DNA of 64,000 nucleotides from Hevea brasiliensis (taxonomy: Eukaryota > Streptophyta > Magnoliopsida > Malpighiales > Euphorbiaceae), in contig NC_079501.1 of NCBI RefSeq assembly GCF_030052815.1, forward strand, positions 83,277,979-83,341,978. The letters run 5' to 3'. The first letter of the stretch is position 1. Every line of letters begins with the position of its first letter. This document shows, in pieces, positions 25,179 through 37,740 of the stretch. Position numbers and translations under genes: made by a program. The notes beneath the pieces are model-generated. The model saw nothing but the letters and a program-made list of their open reading frames with translations. It did no database searches and had not been told where the DNA came from.

Positions 25179-27324
25179 TTGCATGCAACTATTCATCTTT
25201 GGTTCCTTGTTTTGATGCAGTTTCTTTCCATACTTATCTGGTCATTGCTGGGTACTTTTACTGCAACTGTGGCCACTGAAACTGATCTTGCTTGCTTAAG
25301 ATCTATTAAAGCTTCCTTGGAAGACCCTTTTGATAACTTGAAGTCTTCGTGGGACTTGAACAACAATTCCGAAGGCCACATATGTAGATTTACTGGAGTG
25401 GATTGCTGGCATCCTGATGAGAACAAAGTTTTAAATCTCAGACTCTCTGAGATGGGGCTCAGGGGCCGATTCCCTCTGGGGATTCAGAATTGTACCAGCT
25501 TAACAGGCTTAGACCTTTCCAGTAATGAGCTTCAGGGACCAATTCCATTTAACATCTCGAAAATACTACCATTTATTACAAGCCTTGATCTATCCTCCAA
25601 CAATTTCTCGGGCGAAATCCCATTAAGTATTGCCAATTGCTCTACTCTAAATATTCTTAAACTAGACCACAACCGTCTAACAGGTCATATTCCTGAACAA
25701 ATTGGTTGGCTTACTCGGCTAAAGGCCTTTAATGTCAGTAATAATCTATTATCAGGGCCAGTGCCAATGTTTCAGAACGCTACGATTTCAGTTGACAGCT
25801 ACGCAAATAACGTTGGACTCTGTGGAGGGCCGTTGGAAAGATGCAGAGTACATCGTCCAAGGAAATTTGATTATTCATTCAAGAGTGGGTTTGCGATTGG
25901 TTACGTGGTTTTTTCGGTTTCAGTTGCAACTGTGTATGCGTCCTATTGTGTACCTTGGGTGAACGTGGGGAAAAGGAATAAGATGATCACAGTTGCAGCT
26001 ATGGTTATGTTGATGATCAGAAGGAGCAAGCGCAAGAAAACAGAAGTTGACCAATTGGGTAGCATGTCAACTATGGAGTTCCTTCTAGAGACACAGGTTC
26101 TCTTTCTCCCTCACAACCTTGAGTCCTTAGTTATAGTCTATAATCATCTTCTTCCTTTCTATAATTGTAAAATAGCATGATAAATAATATAAATATTAGA
26201 ATTAAGGGTTAATGGCTAAAAATATTTCAGACCTTGTTTGTTTCTGTAATTTTGTCTGTATTTAAAAACTTGTCAAAATTAACTTGAATAAAAAAAATTA
26301 TTTTTTTTTATCAATTTTAATAAAAGTAATGTTTACACTCGAAAATCCTTCAATACTAATCAAGCAAACCCATTCACAGATTTCAAGCTCAGAAAAGTAT
26401 ATTACAAGGATGAACTTCAGAGATCTCTGCAAAGCTACAGAAAATTTTAACCAACAAAATATCATTGGGCTGGGACAAATGGGGACCATGTACAAGGCAA
26501 CCCTTCCTAACGGTTGGTCTATTGCAGTGAAGAGATTATCAAATTTCTTCGACTTAGAAGAACACTTTGACTTGGGAGAACAGTTCATGTCTGAATTGAA
26601 GACGCTAGGTAGACTGAGGCATGAAAACCTAATTACACTCCTTGGATTCTGCATAGAATCAAACCAGAGGCTTCTGGTGTATAAATATATATCAATTGGA
26701 AACCTTTTCGATTGGTTACATTCAAAGGAGGACAAGAAGAAGATTCTTGAGTGGCCTTTGAGGGTGAAAATTGCAGTTGGTTTAGCTAGAGGAATGGCAT
26801 GGCTTCACCATGGCGACAATTTTCGTGTGGCTCATCTTAACGTAAGCGCAAAAAGCATTTTACTTGATCAGAATTTTGAACCCAAGTTATCAAACTTTGG
26901 AAAGGCGATGCTCATCAATCCAAAAGAGAACAATTCGAGCTGGAGTTTCTCTATGGATATTGAATTTTGGGAGCAGTGTTATCTCAAGGAAGATGTTTTT
27001 AACTTTGGAATTGTGCTGCTTGAGCTAATCACTGGGAAGAAGGCTACTTCTTTAAACAATTCTGATGATGGAAGTTTGGATAAATGGGTAAGTGCTCTCT
27101 TCTCTAGCTCTTTTTGTCTATATGATGCCATTGATAACCCTATAATAGGGCAAGGACATGATGGTGAGATTTTTGAGTTACTTAGAGTTGCATATGAGTG
27201 CATACAGTGCGTTTCAGAGCAGAGGCCCAGCATGCTTGATGTGTACAAAACAATAAGCAATATTGGAGAGAGATATTACCTTGCAGACAATTCAGAGATA
27301 GCTGAGCAAACAGAAATTATCTAA
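25179..27324 (+). CDS. BIR1-like LRR receptor pseudokinase (two exons)
   Basis: Exons 25179-26096 and 26380-27324 join in phase 0 at a GT/AG intron and encode 620 residues, the length of the Arabidopsis BIR1 (At5g48380) type. Domains: signal peptide 1-33; LRRNT 35-77 ending in FTGVDCW; about four to five LRRs 84-200 (LDLSSN repeats); paired-cysteine cap about 210-222; transmembrane segment 236-260; basic juxtamembrane 281-288; kinase fold about 328-600. The Gly-rich loop (IGLGQMG) and Lys357 remain. The catalytic-loop HRD is HLN (458-460) and the metal-binding DFG is NFG (478-480), so phosphotransfer is very unlikely. BIR proteins at the plasma membrane bind BAK1-type co-receptors and restrain immune signalling; that role here is by family inference. 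Methionine 13 is an alternative start. It is the only intact-looking host gene in the window. Confidence 0.88.
26097..26379 (+). other. Intron of the BIR1-like gene (283 bp)
   Basis: The donor is CAG|GTTCTC at 26096/26097 and the acceptor is TTCACAG|ATTTC at 26379/26380. It is AT-rich and joins the juxtamembrane region to the kinase domain, a position typical of this receptor family. Confidence 0.85.
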
Positions 27325-28607
27325 TTTTACAGATAAATGTTGATGCTAAAATAATATTGATGAACTGAAGCATTTGTCTATTTGTATTCGCATATATAGG
27401 AAAACATAAAGCAAATTTAATCTAGTAGTCTGTTCCATAGTATTCAGTTGCCTCTTTGTATTCGCGTACAAGTGCCTAGCACTACTGCAATATGTGCCTA
27501 GTCCAAGAACCTCATATTATATAATTATTTATTTGTTTTATTTTATTTTATTTTTATTAAAATGACTAATCATGTAATTGAAAAAATGTTGAGAGTAGAG
27601 TAAATCGAAATTGGTCTTATAGGAAACATAAGCTTTTTCAGGGCCTAACCACTTTTATCAGTAATCATTCTTTTTTTGCTAAGAAAATTAAACAACTTGA
27701 AGCACATACATTGGATTAGTAGTCCACTAATTAAGTCGGTTTAAATTATAACAACTCCAATCTCTTGAGATTTTTTTTTATCCAATATACCAAAAAAAAA
27801 GGGGGGGGGGGAAGGGATTCTTTATTATATCAGTTTATTATAGATTCAAAATACAGTGGGATCCATGTATTTAATAGATAGGTTCCACTTATATCTTATA
27901 TTTTAGATTCATGATAAACGAGGTCTAAACAAGAAAAATCTTTATCAGGGGACGTAATTTACTCTCACATCATGTATATTTGTAAACTTTCTCTGCATTT
28001 GCTTGGAATTAATGATATAGCTCCTCCTAGCCAGAAAAATTTCATGACTGTGTGACATAATATTCTAGCATCGACCTATCCAATCCTCTTCTGAATTTGT
28101 GAATGGTCTTTGGATTAGCAGATTTTCTATGCCTTGCAGTGCACGTTGGAAATATGAGATAAACTTGCTTTTAGACTGTGTCTTTACAATCTTAAATAAT
28201 GTTGAAATCAATTTCTACTTGAGTGCTAATATAAATGAAGGATAAAACGTGTGGACTTATTTTATACATAACCAATCATTGAATTTGTTTTTTCCATTAT
28301 ACAATAATGAAAAAAAATATAATCCATCATGAACAGTTCATACCTGTCACGATCTGAATACTTGAGCTGTAACGGCACTAGGATTTAAATCGAGATAGGA
28401 CTTCCAAAATCAATAGTATAAGGTTAATTGTCAATAAAAATATTCCATCACAAGTAGAAGAGCCTAATGCAACTCTAAAGTAACAAAAATAAAATAAAAT
28501 TATACAGTTATTCATAGGGTAGACATACATAGCACTTCATTGGTTCCAAATTATCTCCAAGGCTGTGATGTTACATGCCAAAATATATATAATAACATTG
28601 ATACAGA
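27325..28607. other. Intergenic DNA after the receptor gene
   Basis: Contains the 3' UTR of the receptor gene, poly-A/T runs and a nine-base G run (27801-27809). No gene or clear repeat seen. Confidence 0.6.
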
Positions 28608-29096
28608 TGTTTAAAAATTGGGAGAAAAAAAAAAAAAGAAGCCCAAAGCTAAAGTGGACTTAAATGAAGAAAACTTTTTATTAAGAGGGACTAAATTGAA
28701 ATTTTAGAACTAAAAAAAAAAAAAAACACTCACGTCACACACTATTATTTTTCCCTCTCACACACACCAATAATCACACATACACAAGACTTTCACTCTT
28801 AAGGCACTCACTCTCTCTTCACGTGCAAACACTAACAATTCAAATTAGACTCTAGGACATTCACCCTTGATCACCTCATACATATTGGTTACTCATTCAC
28901 TCGCATAAACCCCCTGCACACACAAACCTTCATTTATACTTGAAGTAAGTTGATAAGTAAAGCAATTTGGGCCACAAGTTTGAAGTCGATGATGAAGTCC
29001 CTTGAAAAATCTAGAATGGTGGCAATGAAACTTCTCCTACACACTTGATAATTTGGCAACCTTGTAGATTTTTCTAGAGGGAGAGAGGTGGTGATG
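28608..29096 (-). repeat. Copia 3' LTR (left copy)
   Basis: Plus-strand start TGTTTAAAAATTGG, then GACTTTCACTCTTAAGGCAC, and near the end TCTAGAGGGAGAGAGG. It is collinear with 33648-34125. The minus-strand purine run AAGGGAGAGC just inside is the likely polypurine tract. Confidence 0.8.
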
Positions 29097-29152
29097 CTCT
29101 CCCTTAGCACCGACTCTCATTTTTCATATCAAATTGTTCTCGAAACTCAATG

Positions 29153-29587
29153 ATTTTTAACGGACTTAAACTCTTCATGAATATGTTGGCCACATGGTCT
29201 TGTGTCTTAATCGAATATAGCTCGATCTCTCCTTGTAATACCTTTTCCTGAACAAAGTGACAATGTATCTCTATATGTTTTGTTTAAGCATGGAATACTA
29301 AATTTTCTGTCAAGTGTATAGCAGATTGATTATGACAATGTAGCATCATGGAATACTGAATTTTCTTCCAGGTGTACAGCGTCATTGAGTTTTAAAGGAC
29401 TTAAACTCATCATGAATATGTTGGCCACATGGTCTTGTGTCTTAATCGAATGTAGCTCGATCTCTCCTTATAACACCTTTTCTCGAACAAAGTGACAGTG
29501 TATCTCTATATGTTTTGTTTGAGCATGGAATACTGAAATTTCTACCAGGTGTATAACAGATTGATTATCACAATGTAGCATCATAGG
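29153..29587 (-). repeat. Tandem duplication (period 235 bp) inside copia
   Basis: GGACTTAAACTC starts at 29162 and 29397, and about 200 bp downstream of each matches closely. A third partial copy (GAATACTGAATTTTCTTCCA) bridges them at 29351-29380. The region lies between RNase H and the 3' LTR. Confidence 0.85.
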
Positions 29588-29599
29588 ACAATTAATGAG

Positions 29600-30840
29600 C
29601 TAATGTAGATCTTTCATCACTTGTAACAGCAACATACTTTCTTGAGATGCCATTGCCACTACTCTATACTTACCTTCAATAGTTGATAATGATACTGTAG
29701 GTTGCCTTCTACTGCACCATGATACTGCATTTGATCTAAGAGTGAAAACGTAGCCAATAGTAAACCTTCTTGTATCTTGATCGCCTCTATAATTAGCATC
29801 ACAATATCCACTAATTTTGCAAGCTCCCCTTTTTTTATTCATGAGTTCAAAATTAATAGTACCTTTAACATACCTTAATATTTTTTACATAGCTTCCAAG
29901 TGAGGCATCTTCGAATTCTACCTGAAGCGACTAATAACTTCCAAGGCAAAAGATATGTTAGGTCGAGTCATGGTTAAGTTTTACCTACCAACTGTTGATA
30001 CATGGTAGTATCTTCCAAATCATTTCCTTCTTCAGTGTATAACCTAGCATTAGTCTCCATGGGTGTACTAATTGGCTTGCACTCCATCGTTCCAAATTTC
30101 TCTCGGAGGTCTTTAGCATACTTCCTTTGGCATAGAAATAAGCCATCATCTGTGCGCTCCACTTAGAGCCCAAGAAAATGTCTAAGTTCTCTGAGCTCTT
30201 TCATTTGGAAATGAATAGATAAGTTACTTCGTGTTTGGATAATTTCCTTTTTGTCATCTCTTGTTATGATATGATTATCCATGTAAACTAGCACTATTGT
30301 TAGTTTATCTCCTTTAGCTTTGACAAAGAGACTTAAGTCAAGAGGTGTCACCTCGTATCCACTTTGCACAAGGAACTTGGCTTCACCTGATATCCACTTT
30401 GCATAAGGAACTTGGCTATCTTCCCATATCATGCTCGTGGTGCCTGCTTTAGTCCATAAAAAACTTTTCTCAACTTGCAGACAAAGTTAGGTGAATCCTC
30501 TAGGCTAATCCATATAAATATCTTGATCAATTTTTCCAAGAAGGAAGGCATTCTTCACATCCATCTACCATAATTTCGAAGACTTATTAGTAGTTAGTGC
30601 TAATAAGACACGAATTATAGTGATCTTCACTACTAGACTAAACATCTTATCATAGTCCAAGCTATATTGCTGAGAAAACCCATGAGCAACTAAGCAAGCC
30701 TTGTACCTTTCGGTTAAGCCATGTAAACGAGTCTTCACTTTATAGACGCATTGAAGAGACATAGGCTTGACATCCTTTGACTTTGGAACCAAGTCCCATG
30801 TTTGATTTTGTTTTAGAACATTAGTTTCTACTTCCATCGC
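29600..30840 (-). pseudogene. Copia reverse transcriptase and RNase H
   Basis: 30565-30837 gives the start of the copia RT (QTWDLVPKSKDVKPM, then YKARLVAHGF-like text). 30163-30432 contains [10 protein letters not shown], where the catalytic YVDD-type motif has lost its last aspartate. 29974-30162 continues the RT tail and 29600-29842 is RNase H ([30 protein letters not shown]). Frameshifts and stops separate the pieces. Intact enzymes copy element RNA into DNA; this copy cannot. Confidence 0.85.
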
Positions 30841-31179
30841 CTCTTGCCAATTGTTGTTGTTATATGCTCCTTCAAAGGTAATAGGCTTCTTAATTTTACC
30901 TACTTCAGCATAAGCAACATTGACATAACTTGGATTTAGATGCTTTACTTTACTAAATTTTCGAAGTTGAGGTTTTGCTTGTTCAATTTCCTTATGTTAG
31001 CTTGATCGAATATCTTTAGGTGTTTCATGATGTACACCTATTTGCCACAAGCTTCTGGATCATTATTGATTTTGTGAGCTAAACTATTCTCCATCATCAA
31101 TAGTTGGCCCTTCGTCAGTTGCCTCTTGAATATTGTCTTCTTTATCTTGTTCTTCCTTATCTAGCTTTTCATATAGCTT

Positions 31180-32640
31180 ATCTTCTAGCCCCTTAGAGTT
31201 AGGTAGCACCACTTCCTCTGAAAACCACCATGATGATATAACATCAAAGATAACATTTTTTGAAATGTAGCATCAGTTGGCAGTGGGATCGTAACATCTC
31301 CAACCTTTTCTTGCATTATCATAGCCCACAGAGGTACATCATTGTGCTTTTTTATCAAACTTGCTACATAAGTGATCAGGCACAAACACATAGCAAACAT
31401 AGTCGAAAACCTTTAGGTGACTGACTATGAGCTTGTGATTCCATAGCTTCTCGAATGGGAAGACAAAGCCTAGCTTTGGTTGTGGCAAGGTTGTGGCAAA
31501 TGATTGGTGATATACACTACCATCTTTATATATTCAGCCCATAAGTGGCTAGGCACATTCTTAGCATGTAACATGCTTTGACAAATCTCTGCAAGATGTC
31601 GATTCTTCCTTTCTTCAAGTACATTCTACTGTGGAGTCCCTAGACAAGTCAACTGACACATATTATTTTATTCTTTTAGATAATTTGTGAACTCGTCCAA
31701 TATGTACTCTGTACCATTATCAGTATGAAGGCATCTAATCTTCTTTCTAACTTCATTTTAAACCTTTTGCTTGAACTCCTTAAACTTGATCAAAGATTCA
31801 TACTTTTCATTCATAAAGAATGCCCAAACGTACCTTGAATAATCATTAATGAAAGTCACAATATATCACATCCCACTAATGGAAGAATCTTTAACTAGGC
31901 AGAACACTTCTAAGTGGACGAGCTCTAAGGGTTCTTTTGCCTTGTACTCTAAATCCTTGTATGGCAATTGATGAGCTTTATCATACTGACGTCTAGCACA
32001 AATAATATTATTGCGAATCTCTAATTAAGGAAGGCCTTTAAGCATTGACTTTGGCATCATAATTTTTAACTTCCAGTAACTAACTTGTCCAAGTTGTTCA
32101 AGCCACAAGTCAACTATCTCATTCTTTCTCGCCTTATCTATGTTTGTTGACTCAGCGAACATTACATACATAGACTATAATTTTTTTTCCCTCCATGATA
32201 GGCTTGCCACAAAGTGACAACCTTCTAAATACCCTGACATTATCTGGTCTGAACACCACATAATTTCTAGAAAATGTCAATTGTGAAACTAATAATAAAT
32301 TGTTTTTCATACCTGAGACATGGAGAACTTTCTCTAACCGCACTTGATTAGGACTAAAGCGTGGCATGATCATAGTACTGCCAAAATTTGCAATATGCAA
32401 CTTCAAATTATTAGCAGTTATAACCACTCATCCTCTTTTATATTAAGACATGTTGCAATGCTTCTTTCTATCTCCCATCATGTGATTGGAGCATCCAGAG
32501 TCTATGATCCAATCTTTGTTGTAGTTAACTACCTTATCATTATAGGTGATGAGTGACACCTCTTTTGTCTCCTTTGTTGTGTCTCGAATGTTGCACTTGC
32601 AAAGGATGTAAGAAAATTCTATTCCTCATCTCTCTCTCGT
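31180..32640 (-). pseudogene. Copia protease remnant, pre-integrase and integrase
   Basis: 32152-32427 has LHVSGMKNNLLLVSQL, the segment after copia protease. 31650-31760 on the minus strand reads CLHTDNGTEY, the second catalytic block of the DDE integrase, followed by ERKNRHLAEICQSMLHAKN at about 31560-31620. Stops and frame changes occur throughout. The enzyme would insert element cDNA into chromosomes. Confidence 0.75.
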
Positions 32641-33497
32641 GCATTGGTTGCTAAATTCCCTTCAACATATTATTTCTTTAATCTACAATCTTGAGTGAAG
32701 TGACCAAGCTTACTGCACTTTAACTTTTATCATGTTGTCTATAATTTCTTCAATGTTGACCTCCTCTTCCAAGTCTTTATTGAGCTCCCCTTGATTGAAA
32801 GCTCCCTTGTTATTGATCCTTTGATTGTTTTAGATTTTACTTCAATCACCCACTAATGTGACACCCTTATCTACCGCTACCTCTTGTACTAAACAAGGCT
32901 TCTTCTTCTCATTTGAAGAAGCCCTTTATTTTTCTTATCCAGCATTTCTTGTATGGCTAATAGATTTTCCAATTCTAATAACAATGGTTGGCTTAACTAA
33001 CCATGTATTATAGTGACAGTAGGATTGAACTCTTGTCTTAAGCCATGAATAATAATTCTTCTCATTCTTGCTTCACTAATTTTAGACTCAAGATCTAATT
33101 TAGAAATTTATTTTTGCAAAATACTCACTTATCGTCATCTCCTTTTGCAAGGTAGATAAGAGCTTATTCTCCAACAACTATAGATGAGCATCATTTCTCC
33201 TTATGAATAAAGTGACATAGGCATCCCATATCTCTTGAGGTGACTTTGCATCTTCATAATGCTCGAGCAAATCATCTTCCATAGAGGTCTTAAGCATAAA
33301 CATGGCCTTCCCCACTTTGATCATCCATGTTTCTTTGTCCTTATCGTCAGTGGGTAGTGTTATCTCTACTCCGTCAATAAGGCCTCACAAACTATGGCCT
33401 TATAAATAAGATTGCATACACATGTGCCAATGCTTATAATTAGCACCATTTAGCTTCTTAATGCTCCCCACAATACCAACTAAATCTACAATCATGA
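32641..33497 (-). pseudogene. Copia gag with zinc knuckle
   Basis: From an ATG at 33497, minus-strand reading gives KLNGANYKHWHMCMQSYL, then KVGKAMFMLKTSMEDDLLEH and KNKLLSTL-like text, the copia Gag fold. Near 32695 the segment KCSKLGHFTQDCR is the RNA-binding zinc knuckle. Several stop codons are present. Confidence 0.75.
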
Positions 33498-33647
33498 CTT
33501 AGTATAATGTCACTTATAATACCAAGTAAGCGTGGTTCCTGACTAATAAGCTTCATAGCACCTGACTGTACACGAGCATAACTATGAGTAGCACCTCAAA
33601 CAATACTCCAGTCAATGGTCTCAGACCGTTAGGCTTTAATACCAAAC

Positions 33648-34125
33648 TGTTAAAAATTGGAAGCAAAAAGAAATAGGAAGCCCAATGCTGAAGCGGACTT
33701 GAGTGAAGAAAACTTTTTATTGAAAGGGACTAAACTAAAGTTTTACAACTAAAGAAAACACTTACGTTTTACACTATTACTTTTTCTTCTCAGTTACACC
33801 AATACTCACACATATACAAGACTTTCAATCTTAAGGCACTCACTCTTTCTTCACTTGCACACATTAATAATTCACACTAGACTCTAGGACACTCACACTT
33901 GAACACCTTATACTTAATTGCATTCATTCACTTGCACACACCACCTGCACACACAAACACTTATTAATACTTGAAGTAAGTTGGTAACTAAAACAATTTG
34001 GGCCACAAGTTTAAAGTCAGTGAATAAGTCCCTTGAAACATCTAGAATGGTGGCAATGAAGCTTCTCCCACACACTTGATAATTCTGCAATCTTGAAGAG
34101 TTTTCTAGAGGGAGAGAGGTGATGA
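33648..34125 (-). repeat. Copia 5' LTR (right copy)
   Basis: Begins TGTTAAAAATTGG next to the primer site and is collinear with the left LTR to TCTAGAGGGAGAGAGG. The end position is uncertain by a few bases. Confidence 0.8.
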
Positions 34126-34549
34126 AGGAGTCTTCAACTAGATGCATGTTCAATATCAATTCACAAACTACCAACCACATGTCTCTTATCTGGCTAAAAA
34201 GAAGAAGATATCGGATTTGAATCAACTATCCACATATGCCAAAAAAAAATCAATTATAAACCAAAAATAAACTTGATAAAAACAAATAAACATCCTAAGG
34301 TCATGCTAAAAATTCGACAGAGTTTTCCCTATACCTATGACTTAAACTCTTGTAAAAAAAATAACAATTTATAACTCATGCAACAATCCAATTGGCATTA
34401 GCCTAGCAGCATGCAACAAATGTCCATCCAAGCCCTACAAGTTCATTTTATTTAACTAATATTTATTCATTCTAACTTTAGTGCCTAAACTCCTTTAATA
34501 TTCATGTTGTCCTAACAGTCCTCAAAATAAACACTATTATTAATCCTTA

Positions 34550-36141
34550 GGTTAATTGGACTAGAAATGTCAAACGTTTACATTAAATCACGATTATATC
34601 AAAAATATCCAATTTTGTGTGAAATATCAAAACCTTTAAGATTTGTCACAATTGTATCTGAAGGGGTCAAATGGTAAGTTAAAATATTTATTTGATTAAC
34701 AAATAAAAGTTTTGGATATAATCGTGATTTAACATAAATGTTTCGCATTTTTAGTCTATTGATTATAATTTATTTTTAAAAAGAAAAATAGATTTTATAT
34801 TAGTTTTCAATTGAAATTTTATGCTAAAAAACATTTGTATTAACTGAAATTAACATAATTTTCTTTTGAATTAAGCCAAACAAATCTATTTATCCAATTA
34901 TAAAATGTAAAAATAATTTTAGAAATTTTTACAAAGCAATTTTGAAAAGAATAAATAAATGAAACGAATGTATCCCACATGACTTGTAGCATTCATTAAA
35001 TAAAAAGTGTATTTTTTATATAGTTTACGCTACTTAATATATGTATTTTATTTAATAAATATTACAATTAATGATAAATTGGATCTACATATAAATTTTT
35101 TCACTGATTGTTTACTAAATTTTTGAGAAACCCATTAATGAGTTTGAATTTTAATTGCAAAGAATTGAAAAAAAAAAAAGCTCAATACAATAATGTACAT
35201 GGTTCTACAATTTATTCTTCTCTTCATAAAGAAAAGAAAAAACAATTCTATTAAAATTTGTGAAGAACTAGAATATGTTACTTTTTCATATACACAAGAT
35301 TTGCAATGTAAGGAACTCATACAAATTTTATAAAATTTATATATCTTAATATTATATATCATATATTTTGATCCACGTGATAAATCAACTCCACATATGA
35401 TTTTTTTTATAGTTATTACTCACTAATTCTTTGAAAAACTAATCAATGAGTTTGAATTCTAATTCAAAGGGAAAAAAAAAACAATGCAATAATATGCATG
35501 ATTCTGCATTCCTAATCTTCTTTTCACAAGGAAAAGGAAAGAAAAGGAAAAAAGTGAAAAAAAAATATGTTTAAATCCAATTTATCATGAATTGTAGTAT
35601 CCATTAAATAAAATACATATGTTAATTAAAGTAAATTATATATACAATACACATTTTATTTAAAGGCCACTACAATTCATGTGGGATACATTCTCTTCAA
35701 TTATATATTTTTTTCAAAATTATTTTGTGAAAAGGTATGAATTTATTTTTACATTTTATATTTAGATATCTAAATTTGTTTAGTTTGATTCAAAAGAAAA
35801 TTACGTTAATTAAAATTAATAAAAATATTTTTTAGTATAAAACTTAAATTAAAAATAAATATAAAATATATTTACTTTTTTAAATATAAAGTGTAATCAA
35901 TTGACCAAAAAATGCCAAATATTTATGTTAAATCATGATTATATCCAAAACTTTTATTTGTTAATCAAATAAAATTTCAGATATTATATTGTAATTTACC
36001 GTTAACTTTTCAAATTCAATTTCACCCCGTTGGATAAAATTATCACAAATTCTAAAGGTTTGGATATTTCACACAAAATTAGAAGTTTTGGATATAATCG
36101 TGATTTGACGTAAATATTTGACATTTTTAGTCTCATATGCC
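34550..36141. mobile_element. Mutator-like foldback element, about 1.6 kb, non-coding
   Basis: 34550-35090 and 35567-36141 are inverted copies of each other (for example TGTATCCCACATGA at about 34970 and its complement at about 35680). Each outer end is itself a smaller inverted repeat: GACTAGAAATGTC...ATTATATC at 34559 pairs with 34718-34756 as well as with 36090-36132. Flanking TAATCCTTA (34541-34549) and TAATCCTTT (36142-36150) form a 9-bp target duplication with one mismatch, the size used by Mutator-like elements. The centre has a direct repeat (about 35085-35250 and 35390-35560). No transposase is encoded. Confidence 0.75.
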
Positions 36142-36154
36142 TAATCCTTTAAGT

Positions 36155-36158
<4 letters not shown>

Positions 36159-36210
<52 letters not shown>
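36159..36210. repeat. (AT)n microsatellite, 52 bp
   Basis: Simple AT dinucleotides just outside the foldback element. Confidence 0.95.
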
Positions 36211-36214
<4 letters not shown>

Positions 36215-36764
36215 TCATTTTACTTGACTAAACTTGCTCGATTACATAAACTAAACATTGGCTTTATATTTGACCTATTATTGTAGATCTCAAGCTTATC
36301 TACACAATTTTGTCATCAAGGTTGCTTCTGTGGTGCCCAAAAATAATGAAATGACAATGATATTGGTGCCTTTCATGATTGCTTAGTGGGTTACACGTCT
36401 AAGTGGAAATTGTAATCTCGTGCGCTATGAAATCTTAGTGAATTGAAGGCACCTACATGAAGCTTACTATGCACTAATTTAAAGCATATTTTTAGTTACT
36501 CAAAAAGATGACACAAAGCTCACTATGCACTAAGTTAAAGTGTATTCTTAGTTACTCAAAAAGATTACAGGAAATGTTCGAAAACTAATCAAAAAATAAT
36601 TATAGTGTTGCTCTACGTTTTAAAATGCTTTTAATGATGAAAATTATCCTAGTTGGTCCCAAAAGGGAAGTTAGGGTTGTGAGCGACATAGCGAAGGTCT
36701 CAGATGAAAAAGGGGAAAGCCAACTCATATGGAATCATGATAAAATTTTTTGGAGGCTAAAAAC
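36211..36764. other. Spacer between foldback element and Athila B
   Basis: No gene recognised. 36461-36570 holds a direct repeat with a 56-bp period (AGCTTACTATGCACTAA and AGCTCACTATGCACTAA). The ORF at 36625-36825 crosses into the LTR and is not a gene. Confidence 0.6.
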
Positions 36765-37696
36765 TGATAAACCAATTTTATATAGGTATTTTAGGATAGT
36801 TTTGCACCCATTTTGCCCTTTTTAGCTTAGCAATTTTATGCTTTTAATGCTTATTTTAGTTAATTTGTTAATTTTAGTTTCATTATATTTGATTCTTGGA
36901 ATTTTAATGTTTTTGATAGGTTTTATTAAGATTTGAAGGCAAAAAGGTCCATATAGAAGAAATTCAAAGTGATTTGGAAGCTTAAAGTAGTGTGAAAAAA
37001 TGAAGAAAATTTGTCTAAGGAAAAAGACCAGCCGAGATTTTCAAAGGCTTCAACATGCTCCGTGTTAAAGGTCGTGTGAAGATAAGAGTCATCCAGCAGG
37101 AATCCACATGAGGCATGTAAATTCAATACTGGGTCATGTAGACAGAGATTTTGGAACAAAATACGTCGAAAGTTTCAAGGACTTCAACATGCCCCGTGTA
37201 GCTAGTCGTGTAGAATCTAAAGGCTCCTCCTCCGAATCAACATGAGGCATGTTTAAATCAACATGAGGCATGCGAGATGGCGCTGGCAGATATGCTGACA
37301 TGGAAAAATTTTCTCTTTTCACACCTTTTACACATTTTGTGTTTATCCCTTTAGAGACTATTTTTAGGGTAAACCTTGAGGGGTTATATAAGCATCATAT
37401 TCTTATTTTTACCATAAGGAGAAAAAGAGAGAAAAATCAAAGGAAGAAGGAAAGAAGGAACCATGCCATTTTTAGAGGAAGAACACCTGTAGAGTGACAT
37501 TTCCAGCTTCCATTTTCAAAGATTTAGATTCTCTTCTTCTGGGTTCTTTTATTTTTAGTCTTATTTTCATATTTTCTTGCTCTATTTCATATTTTCTACT
37601 TGTAAATACAAGCATGAGTGAGTAGATACTTAGGATTTCAAAGTTGGGTGTAATGATTTAAGTTTTATTTTAGGATTTGGGCTGGTTTTAACTAGA

Positions 37697-37740
<44 letters not shown>

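Larger units (their letters stand above)
28608..34125 (-). mobile_element. Ty1/copia retrotransposon, decayed
   Basis: LTRs of about 480-490 bp (28608 to about 29096 and 33648 to about 34125) flank a minus-strand gag-pol in copia order: gag, zinc knuckle, integrase, reverse transcriptase, RNase H. The primer site next to the right LTR reads TTTGGTATTAAAGCC on the minus strand, a decayed initiator-Met type. LTRs differ at many positions, so the insertion is old. The outer right boundary is approximate and no target duplication was found. Confidence 0.85.

Noticed and set aside
26298..26735. 145-residue minus-strand ORF opposite the kinase exon
   Set aside because: Antisense shadow of the receptor coding sequence with no recognised family.
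36625..36825. 66-residue ORF just before Athila B
   Set aside because: It crosses the LTR border and has no recognised domain.
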